Source: Datura wrightii
Lineage: Eukaryota; Streptophyta; Magnoliopsida; Solanales; Solanaceae
Assembly: GCA_035772735.1 (NCBI GenBank)
Contig: JASDFA010000010.1
Coordinates: 123,977,501 to 124,041,500 of the forward strand
Reading direction: 5' to 3'
Length of the DNA: 64,000 bases
Shown here one piece after another: positions 43,158 to 52,849 of the stretch; positions within the stretch are counted from its first letter, which is position 1; the number at the start of each line of letters is the position of its first letter. The notes under the pieces are model-generated. The model saw only the letters and a list, made by a program, of their open reading frames with translations, had not been told where the DNA came from and ran no database searches. The position numbers and the translations under genes are program-made.

Positions 43158-45743
43158 TGTTATACCCCGTAGGATTCCCGGCACCTAGATGACCTATTCG
43201 CACATTGGTTAAGCATCTTTGAAGGCCATACGTGCTAAAGAAAGGCCCGGGAAAAGATCGGACGAGAAACCTGTCGAACCATCGCGGAAGGAGCCGGGGC
43301 AGAACCCCTCCGCGATGGCAACGTGTCACGGAGGTGGAGCCTCCGCGTTGGCTCCGTGACACGTTGGCCTTGTCCAGGCCCAAGTATATAAAGCCCCACT
43401 TCGATTTTAAATCATTTATTCTCATAAATTTCCAGTTAAATAGAGAGGAAAAACTAGAGGAGAGAAAAGAACGAAGAGGGTAGTATAATTTCGTCCGATT
43501 ACGCTGCCAAACGTAGTCCAAACCCAAATTAACCTCAGGTACCGAGGTATTTAGCAGCAGAGAGCATTCCTACGGATTTAGTTTCGCAGAATACGGCCGA
43601 CGAATCGTCGAGCTACAGGACTAAGGTAAGTGGAATTGCTCCAAACTAGTGTCTATGTGTTTCTAGCTGTGAAGTGAGTATTTCTCCCTTCTGGACTTCT
43701 GAAAAATAAGTGAGTTTTCGACCGTCTTTCGATAAGCCTAAGTTTAGGCTATAATTATATCGAAAGTGATGTTGTCTTTCAGAATAAAGTTGTATTTAGT
43801 ACTGATTGATATATATATGAATGCAGTTGGGAGGAATAGCTTAAATACTGACCAAGCTACGCCAGTTAGTCGGGAAATCAGAAGCGAAGGTATGTAAAGC
43901 TAGTTTCCTCGGCAAGTTAGTAATCTTTGTATAGTAAAGTAGTTTAAAGGCCAGTAGAATGTTCGGAAGTCGTGTGTTATATTTATTACAAATGTTGGTA
44001 CAATATTGGAAGCATCATGTTATGTATAGCGTGAAACTTGCTAGCACGATATAAATTCTGATACAAGTGTTAGAAAAAGTACAACATGTCCAGTTTGTGA
44101 TTTAGCAAAGAATGTTAGGATATTATCGTATTCAGTTGAAACCCAGTAAAGCAATGCAATTACCTGTAAGGTATCTCAGAAGTGGAATGATAGGTTAAAA
44201 TGAAGTTTAGGAAGCATGTTAGAAATAGTAAATCATGTTACTATAGAGACTCAGTTATACAACATGATTTCCAGCAGAAAAACTATATCTTGTTCAACAC
44301 TAGACTCAGTACAGTATGGCAAAAGATTGTATTTAAACACATATATACTATTATCAGTCCCAGCACGTATTAAATACGTACATATCACTATCACTAGTTC
44401 AGCATACAGTATGTACAAATAGTTTATTATCATTAGCTTCAGTATGTGGGATATGCAAATAGTATTACTAGTTGAGACCATTGTATTGTCTTGGGGTTGG
44501 ATTACCTAGCATCCATGACCGCCACAGGGTTAATAGCTGTATCGACTCGTCCACCAGAGGACGAGGATACGTCGCTCTACGGAGTGGCATGCCGTCCCAC
44601 AGGGGATGAAGATGGGATGCCAGTTTTCCTCATATTGTGCCTTGGTCGGCCCTTATACACCCTTGTCGAGCGGATACGCCCGGGTGTTGATTCAGAAGTC
44701 CTCCGGACTTAGGTACAGTTATAGTCAGGGGCTCAGCGAGCCCAAGTGCATACCCAGGGGACCGGCAGGACGCTTATAGTTATTATAGTAGATGGGACGA
44801 CCGGGGTAGGGGTATAGATTGCGTGTTGGTTGTACCTCCAGGCTTATCGGGGCTGGGTAAGGTTTGTGTGTGCTATGCTATGTTATGATTGTGTTATGCC
44901 ATGTTACACTAGATACGAGTAGATCGACAGTAAAGAGATACATCTCCAGGTATGACTCCTACTCCTTCCAGCATAGTTGAGGGTAAGCATAGCTTTATAT
45001 TTCAAGCCATGTCTATTCCTTCCTATTTCAGTTTCATCAGTTGTATTGTTGTTTTCAGATATTTCTTTTAGTCATTGTTTTACATACTCAGTACCAGTGG
45101 TACTGACACCCAGTGGGGCGCTGCATTACTTGCCTGCAGGTACTCATAGACGAGGGGCCGATACCTCATGATTCCAGTCAGCTCACAGGGTCATCAGCTC
45201 CAGTCATCCGGAGCTGGATAGCTAGAGGTTTATCCCTTTTCTTTTGTTGTACAGCATGGGTAGGCCGGGGCCCTGTCCTGACCATCTTATCAGTATTCTT
45301 AGAGTCTTGCAGTCTGTATATATTTCCCTGTGGTCAGTTGAGCCGGTCGTGTGAGGCCGTGTAATATGTTATAGCTGTTTAGCATTTTAGTTTATGTTAG
45401 CCGTGTGAGGCCTTATCCAGTCAGTAGTGGTGACCTTGCCGGTCATGTAGTTACTCAGGATTCCATTGCTGAGTTGCAGGTAACTGGACAGCATGGTGGC
45501 CTTGTTGGCCCGCATAGGATCCTTGTTATGAGGGTGTTTCTAGTTAGCTGTTATTACAGGTACAGGTGGCTATAGGCCTACTCGGTCGGAGGCTGTAATT
45601 ACAGCCGTTATATAGCCCATTGTCTCCCATAATCTGAGTTAGAGCCAGCCAGGCATCAGATGTGCTTAGGCTTAGTAGTCTAGCAGTTCAGGTCCTAGTA
45701 GGGCACCAGGTGCCAGTCATACCCCCCAAGGTGAGGTGTGACT
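43158..45743 (+). repeat. Element G 3' LTR
   Basis: Copy of 35760-38348. The palindromic module is at 43322-43366 and TATATAAA at 43385-43392; the 10 bp arms CCATCGCGGA and TCCGCGATGG are perfect. The last base is T (GTGTGACT) instead of A. Confidence 0.92.
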
Positions 45744-45748
45744 AAAAG

Positions 45749-46347
45749 TTAGCTAACTTAGTCATTCGGTCTACTACTACCCGGATTGAGTCATGCTGCC
45801 GATGAGTCCGGGGTAAACCCATAATGAAGTCCATGTTTACTTATTCCCACTTCCATGTGGGTATGCCAATGTCTTGAGTCATACCTCCTGGTCTCTGGTA
45901 TTCCACCTTAACGTGCTGGCAGTTTCGGCACTTGGCTACAAATTCAGCAATGTCTCTTTTCATGTTGTTCCACCAGTAGATATCCTATAGATCGCGGTAC
46001 ATTTTAGTAGCACTAGGGTGGATGGAATATCTAGAATGGTGTGTTTCAGACAGTGTCTACTATCTTAACTCACCGACGTCTAGTACACACAATCTACCCT
46101 GGTAATGGAGCACGCCATCTCCCCCTTTGGAGAAAGCCTCCACCTCCTTCCTGAGAACTGCTTCTTTAAGTTTAAGCAGAATGGGATCATCATCTTGTCT
46201 GGACTTAACTTTTACTACAAAGGATGAATCGCACCCACTTTGCATTACCACACCACCTTCGGCTGAACCCACCAACTGCACCCCTAACCGGGCTAGTCTG
46301 TGAACATCTTTCACTAGCTCCTTTTTGCCTTCTTCAATGTGAGCCAC
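45749..46347 (-). pseudogene. Element F integrase N-part and connection
   Basis: The connection IEEGKKELVKDVHRLARLGVQ through GRLCVLDVGEL (46347-46060) is open. The zinc-binding part and start of the core follow leftward with several stops, up to the point where G inserted at 45748. It continues at 35754. Confidence 0.8.
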
Positions 46348-46880
46348 ACTCCCCTAGACTGTCTGCTTAGGGCGTCAGCCACCACACTCGCTTTGCCCGA
46401 ATGATACAACACACTGATGTCAGAGTCCTTTAATATCTCCAACCACCTTCTCTGATGCAGATTTAGGTCCTTCTGACTCAACACGTACTGAAGGCTGTTA
46501 TGATCTGTGAACATATCCACGTGAGCTCCATATATGTAATGTCTCCATATTTTTAGTGCAAATACCACCCTGCCAACTCCAAGTCATGAGTTGGATAGTT
46601 CTTCTCATGAACTTTGAGTTGTGTAGAGGCGTAGGCTATCACCTTGCCCCGCTGCATCAGAACACAACTAGGTCCAACTAGGAAAGCGTCACAATAGACA
46701 ACCAACCCATTTGTTCCTTTTGGCAAGGTCAAAACTGGAGCGCTAGTGAGTCGGGTCTTTAACTCCTGAAAACTCTTCTCACACACATCCGACCACTGAA
46801 ATTTCACTTTCTTCTGAGTTAGCTTAGTCAGAGGAGATGCTATAGAGGAGAAACCTTCCACAAACCGTCGATAAATACAA
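46320..46880 (-). pseudogene. Element F RNase H, fused to RT by a deletion
   Basis: RRFVEGFSSIASPLTKLTQK, LVVYCDAFLVGPSCVLMQ (catalytic Asp present), IAYASTQLKVHEKNYPTHD, then in another frame FTDHNSLQYVLSQKDLNLHQ and HSGKASVVADALSR. At about 46866-46870 (CGTCG, + strand) the RT motif FVIVFID runs straight into RRFVEGF; about 0.25-0.3 kb of RT is missing compared with A and D. Confidence 0.85.
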
Positions 46881-47440
46881 TGACGAACATATCCTGATAC
46901 TTCTTGAAGACTCTGTTCATCAAATCCATGAAGGCTGCGGGGGAATTTGTTAGCTCGAAGGACATCACCACAAACTAATAGTGACCATATCAAGTTCTGA
47001 ATATTGTTTTCGGTATGTCACATTCTCTGACCCTTAGTTGATGATACCCCGAACTTAGATCTATCTTCATGAAACAATTGGCTCCTTGAAGTTGGTCGAA
47101 TAGGTCGTCAATTCTGGGTAGGGGATACCTGTTCTTGATTGTGACTTTGTTCAGCTAACGGTAATCTATGCATATTTTGAGGGTACCATCCTTCTTACGC
47201 ACGAATAGCTCTCGGGCACCCCAGGGAGAGATGTTGGGTTTGATAAAACCCTTTTCAAGAAGATCTATTAGCTACTCCTTCAACTCCTTAAGCTTAGCTG
47301 GAGCCATTCTATAAGGAGGGATGGAGATGGACTGAGTATCTGGGAGGAGGTCTATTCCGAAGTCTATTTCCCGCTCAGGGGGAACTCTGGGAAGATCCTC
47401 AAGAAATACATCTGGGAACTCGCTGACCACTGGAACCGAC
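46881..47440 (-). pseudogene. Element F reverse transcriptase remnant
   Basis: Minus-strand pieces: PISIPPYRMAPAKLKEL-like near 47290-47320, a SPWGARELFVRKKDG-like block near 47190-47220, DDLFDQLQGANCF near 47080-47110, and FVIVFID at 46880-46900, where the second active-site Asp is lost in the deletion junction. Frameshifts separate the blocks. Confidence 0.82.
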
Positions 47441-47990
47441 TGGATAGTTGGGGTCTTGAAGTTGGAATCTTTGACCCAAACTAGATGGTAAATACATCCC
47501 TTGGAGATGAGTTTCTGGGCCTTAAGATAGGAAATAAATCAACCCTTAGGTGCTGAACTACTGCCCGTCCATTCTAACACTAGTTCATTTTGAAATTGGA
47601 ACTTGATAACTCTAGTTCTGCAGTCAACTGAGGCATAATCAGAGTATGACCAATCCAGGCCGAGATAAGTTCAAAATTTACCATGTCTAACTCTACGAGG
47701 TCAACTGGAATAACTTTATTCAGGACTGAGACTGGGTAGTTTCTATACACCCGACTGGCTTTAACTGACTCACCAACTAGGGTGGAGACTGAGAATGGTT
47801 TTGAGAGGACCTCTGGACTGATATCGAACTGAACTGCTATGTAGGGAGTCATGGATAAAAGAGTGGTTCATGGATCTAGGAGGCCATACACGTCCAGATG
47901 GAAGTGAAGTAACATACCCGTGACTATGTCAAGTGATCTCTCCCAATCCTGACGGGAAGACAGAGCATAAAAATGGTTTTGACGCTGACC
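47441..47990 (-). pseudogene. Element F protease remnant
   Basis: VYGLLDP then TGA (47868-47870, a Gly codon GGA in relatives), then TTLLSMTPYIAVQFDISPEVL, STLVGESVKASRVY and VDLVELDMVNFELI. The catalytic Asp is there, but the stop follows two codons later. Confidence 0.82.
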
Positions 47991-47999
47991 GTTATCCGT

Positions 48000-49110
48000 A
48001 CCTGATGTGTTAGCCTGCTGGGCTAGTCGACCTATTGGAGCTGATGATGTGGTGGGTTGTGATCTCCCTCGCCTAGTTGATGGACACTCCCTGAGCTGAT
48101 GTCCGAGCTGTCCACAACCAAAACAATCCTCTCGACCTTGAAGGCACTTTGCCTGGTGATTCTTGCTTCACTTGGGGAAAGCTAGGTATCTATTTTCGGC
48201 ATTGTGGCTCTGAGACTGAGTGCCAGATGCTCCACCCCTCCGATCCTGACTAGACTAGAAGGTTGGGGCATTGGCTGAGCTGGGTACTGGGGTCCTCTGC
48301 TATTGCTGCTGTTGGCTGTTACCACTAGATCTCTGATAGCCGTAATCTGACTGGCCAGTCCTTGCCCGTTTGTTATTTCACTCCATATCCTTCATCTTTT
48401 AGACCTCAATCTGCTGGGCATAGACAATCAAGCTAGAGAGGTCCATATCTTTAATCAACATCATTGTCCTACACTCCTTAAGGACCAGATTCGACACCCC
48501 ATTCACAAATTTCAACATGCGAGCCCTTGGCTCGGCTACCATCTCTAGAGCGTACTTAGACAACCTAGTAAACTCCATAGCATACTCCTCCACTATTCTG
48601 TTGCCCTGTCTCATGTTCATAAACTCTGCCCATTTTGCCTCCCTCAGCTCCCGAGGGAAAAATCTATCCAGGAAAGTTGTATGGAACTCCTCCCACTCTA
48701 CCAGTCCTGCTCCCGCTGGCCACCCTTTTCCACTGTTCATACCAGACCTGAGCTACCCCTTTTAGATGATAGGCAGCCTGATCAGCACTCTAAGAGGAGA
48801 TGAAACCCATAATGCGGGTAATCTTCTTGATCTCATCCATGAACTCTTGGGGATCCTCCCCTACTTTGGATCCCTAAAAAGATGGAGGGTTCATACGGGT
48901 GAAGTCCCGCACCCTCGCAGCAGTTATAGACCCATTGGTGTTCATCGGCACCACCTGCTGGTTACTTTGGTTTGTGACTATTTGGGCCATCAGTTTAATG
49001 GCCGCCCTGAACTCGACGATAGATACGAATTATCTTTAGGGGCTGTTGCAGCTGGTGGGGCAGGTGGCATTACCTGCCCTTCTTCCGTTACTGCGTCTGG
49101 GAGGCATGGT
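48000..49110 (-). pseudogene. Element F gag remnant
   Basis: VRDFTRMNPPSF, DEIKKITRIMGF, then an open 113-codon stretch (48740-48399) with EFHTTFLDRFFPRELREAKW, YAMEFTRLSKYALEMV and IVYAQQIEV. An intact zinc knuckle CFGCGQLGHQLREC lies near 48090-48130 in an Arg/Ser/Gln-rich tail. Stops at former Gln, Trp and Lys codons break it. Confidence 0.86.
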
Positions 49111-49226
49111 TCACTAAAATGATATAAAGCACGAGTTAGAAGTTAATTTCTATGTTTGAGCTTAAACGCATAATAAAGAGTATGAATAAATGAGGGTCTT
49201 CATAATATCATTTTGTAGCCTCCTCG

Positions 49227-49256
49227 TCATAAGTGTGGCGCGCTTCACACCCATGA
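49227..49256 (-). other. Element F leader hairpin, candidate dimer-initiation site
   Basis: Minus-strand arms TCATGGGTGTG and CACACTTATGA, 11 bp with two G-U pairs, loop AAGCGCGC with self-complementary GCGCGC. It lies about 72-101 nt from the 5' LTR end, as in D. The primer site (GTCTCAGAGCC-like, near 49307-49325) is more diverged than the hairpin. Confidence 0.6.
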
Positions 49257-49327
49257 AAAGGACTCTACTCGATGCATATTTCAGACATTCCGATGATACT
49301 CTAAACCTAAGGCTCTGAGACTAAGTT

Positions 49328-51770
49328 TGTCACACCCCGAGTCTATACCCTGGATGGGACACGGTACTTGGAGTCACAAGCCACCCCAAGTCAACCCCTG
49401 GTCTATAATACACTGGTATTCTGAGTAAAACATGCATAGAGGAAGCTTTAAAATAATAATATAAATGCATTTATGAAGAATAAAACTGAAAACATAAATT
49501 TTAGAACATCTAAAGTCTGAAATTTATTCCGTGTCTCAAAGCTATCTAGCTGATGAGTTGCTGGGACAAGCCCCCAGCTAACTCTAAGTCTAACTAAACG
49601 TAATATAATGACTGAAAGAAATGAAATAATTCCTTCGAAGGATGAGGACTCACACTTCTACTGCCGAGGAGGAGGATCTGAAGTTCAATGACTAGCGGTG
49701 TTGAGTCTGAGAACTTGTAGTTGTATCATGAAATGATATAGCATAAAAGTATGCATTAGTACTTTGAATGTACTGAGTAAGTGGGAGAAAACACAACTAA
49801 ATATAATGCCTAAATTGAAATGACATGCAATGAACAGTAAGTATATTGAATTGAACTACTAAAACAGGCTGAGATGGTCAGAATGACCCTGTCTGATGGT
49901 CAAAGACATGCCCTAAGTCTGAAAGTTCCTAGTCTGAGTTACTGTACTGAACTGAGCTAAACTGATAGTGCTGGAACTGAACTAAGCTTCTTATTCTGAG
50001 ACTGGACTGGACAGACTAGTGGGAGAGTCTGTAACCGACATATAACAACATGAACTAGACGTGGAGTCCGATGTATACACTCCACCAATAGGACCCAATA
50101 TACCCTGCCAGGGTATAAAGGCATGAACTGGGTGATCAGAAGAGTCTGGGGCCAATCAGGCTAAATAATATTGTAACCTATGCTGGTAACATAGTTCTGG
50201 GAACCTGGATGCGCTGGTACCCTAGCCCACTCAGTGCTAAGTCATACTCCCACTAGAGAACCTAGACTGAATTACTAAGCTGATAGCTCGAAACTGGGTC
50301 CAAGACTAGTCAGGGATATAATTGAAAGTATCCTGAGAGTCTTGTCGGACCAGATTCTGAATCTGGGTTCTAGACTGGTTAGAGCTGCTTACCTCGAAGC
50401 ATTTGTAATCATCTAAGAACAAACTGTAATCTGAATTGGGGTCCTGAGGATAGTCAGAGCTATATATGTAAAATGTCATGAGTTCCTAATGGACCAATAA
50501 ACTGGATTCTGAATCTAATTCTGATAACTGGGAGGCACCACTGACACCTTAGGAAAAGACTGAAGTCAAACTGATCGGTTGAAAATTTCTGTATAGTTTG
50601 GAAGAGACTTTACGTTCTAACTGAACCGAACTACTAAATAGTTAACAGAGAACTTAAGTCATCCCAACAATACGAGAATTCCATAATATGGCAAAACTTT
50701 CAATAATTAAGGGAAATCTCATCCAACAAGCAGTGCTATAGCTCTCTTATCCATGCCAGGGATAAAATCATTCTTATCAAGGGAATAATTACTCAAGATC
50801 TCATCAATAAGAAATACTAGGAAATCAGCCAAAATCACACTTCACAAACCAGACGAAATTTAATACACAAATACATTTCATTCAAAAGTTTAGAACTTAA
50901 ATTCACTTTTGTAGGAACATCAACAATTTGTTCAAGAACTAATTGAGATCATATCAACAATAATCATGGATATCATTCTAAGTGAAATTAACAAAAAATA
51001 ACACGTAACCTCTTCATATTCAAAAGCTCAGGGCTAAAACTGATTGAGGAACTGTAAGACAGTTTTGGGGGACAAAAGGGAAGAAAAATTCCTTTGTTGA
51101 ATTCCCACATACCTGGCTAAGAATTACTTGGAGGAGGAAACTTGAATTTCTAAGATGAATGAAAAACTCTAGGCCTTACTATGAAAGTTTCTTGAGAGAC
51201 TCTTCTATGTTTCTCTGAGAAATAACATGGGAAATGAGGGGAGAGGCCGTGCATTATCACTAATAGGCTGAAATTACATCTAAAACGACGTAGTTAAAGT
51301 TTAGAAGAGTAGAAAATTACTAAACAATCCTTAGAAAATCGCAGGGAAAAACTGCCAGGTGGTCCTAACGGAAGACCTAACGGGTCGTGATCAGTGACCA
51401 CGTCTTGTGGTGACACTCGTTGAGTACACTGCCTTAAAACCCCTGCAGGACACCACGAGGGACCTAATGAGTCATGGTGAGTGACTATGACTCATGGTCA
51501 CCTGTCGTGGACCACATTTCCCAAAAGCCTTATAGATCCCCATGGGTGACACCATGACTCGTGGCCACACATAACGAGTCGTGGTGAGGAATCGTGGGGT
51601 ACACTGCCTCACACCTTAACCTTTGACCCAGGTCTGACCACGAGGAACCTAACATTTCGTTAGGTATCATAATGACTCGTTAGGTGAGTCGCTCTGAGGC
51701 ATTTTCTGCTTATTCCCAGATTTTTCTGATTAAGTCTCCGATCTAGTCTTTGAGTTTCTGGGGCGTAATA
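49328..51770 (-). repeat. Element F 5' LTR
   Basis: 2443 bp; minus strand starts TATTACGCCCCAG at 51770 and ends GGGGTGTGACA at 49328. The inverted-motif array is at about 51360-51700. The target copy gaagg follows at 51771-51775. Confidence 0.9.
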
Positions 51771-51775
51771 GAAGG

Positions 51776-52790
51776 CGATGAAAGTTAATCAGTTTTCCCT
51801 ATTAATTTAGGAAAGGTTTATATTTATTTATATAAATACTTTTCTAGATTATTTTGTTAGAAGATGACTTTCTCGAAGATGTTCTCGACTTATTAGAGTT
51901 TCTTCTTAAGTTTTCAGATATTCTTGGAATTAATTTTCATTGTTCTTGAATTGTTCATTAGTTGAATATTGCAATAACCAAGTGGGTTTTATTTTCAATC
52001 TTCATTGTAAGCTCTTAATTATGTTTTCTTCAATGAATGTTAATTCTTTTCTTACATTCATGAGGGCTAAAATCTCCATAACTAGGGGTGTGGGAACCAT
52101 GGTGAATTAACAAACTAGGGTTTGCATATAGTGATTCTAAACCAATACACATGCTTGTATTGTCTTCTCTTCACTCTTAAATATTTCTTAACGGAGAACA
52201 ACGTTAGGAATTGCCCAAATTCTATACTTGCTTGAACTTAGAGAGGTAGAGGTTAGGAAAAGAGAAGAACAACAAAGCCTTGAATTTTATAATTCATTGA
52301 ATAACTTGAGCTACGTCGCAGGATAGTTAATTTCGAATAGTTGATAATGGTAAAAGTGTAAACACTCAAGAGACCTAATCCGGTGATTAATTATAGTCAT
52401 CCAATAGGGATAAACCAGTCATTTGGATGAACTTATGTTATCAGTTCTAAAAGTTAAGTATTGGGATATATCATGAGTGCAAAACTCGAAGTAGTTATGA
52501 ATCCATGGGGAACACTTCCCTAGTTAATTGCATCAACTTGATAACAACTTAAATCTTCAATACTGTTACGTGTTTACTTCTTTAAAAACTCCCCATTATG
52601 AGATAATTGAACTAAAAGTCTAAATACTAGCATTATTCTACATCCTGACCATATTTTCTATGGGATAGACCCCAACCTTTGTTGGATTCTTTATTGACAA
52701 CATCCGTGCCATACTTTTCCAGGGGTGTGATTTGAGTGTTACCACACCTATATGACTCTAGTTTGATAAAAGAATCCATTTGATTAAAAC
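51776..52790 (+). repeat. Element E LTR, right part (Athila-like)
   Basis: It continues the LTR broken at 32068. TATAAATA at 51831-51838 within TTTATATAAATACTTTTC is a good TATA box. Further on are ACTCAAGAGACCTAATCCGG and, near 52650, CTATGGGATAGACCCCAACC, which parallels the GTGGGATCGATACTTGGC block at the end of the B LTR. The end is not sharp; no primer site follows. No coding content. Confidence 0.5.
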
Positions 52791-52849
52791 TCAAATTCAT
52801 AGATAACATCATCATTAATAACAATTATCAGCTTCTAGTACAAAACCAT

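Larger units (their letters stand above)
35760..45743 (+). mobile_element. Element G: chromovirus-type Ty3/gypsy inserted in integrase of F
   Basis: Two ~2.59 kb LTRs (35760-38348 and 43158-45743) flank a tRNA-Met primer site, leader hairpin, a ~2.1 kb unrelated block in place of gag-protease-RT, then RT end, RNase H remnants, a nearly intact integrase and a chromodomain-like tail. Target copies are gaaag (35755-35759) and aaaag (45744-45748), 4 of 5 matching. G belongs to the same family as A by LTR and pol likeness, but its U3 has a different promoter-proximal block. Confidence 0.92.
32069..51770 (-). mobile_element. Element F: chromovirus-type Ty3/gypsy carrying nested element G
   Basis: Flanked by a perfect 5 bp target duplication gaagg (32064-32068 and 51771-51775). 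Right to left: 5' LTR 49328-51770, primer site, leader hairpin, gag, protease, RT with a deletion, RNase H, integrase N-part, then G (35760-45743), then the integrase C-part, chromodomain-like tail, polypurine tract and 3' LTR 32069-34503. The LTRs are visibly more different from each other than those of B or G, so F is older, as the nesting requires. Confidence 0.93.
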
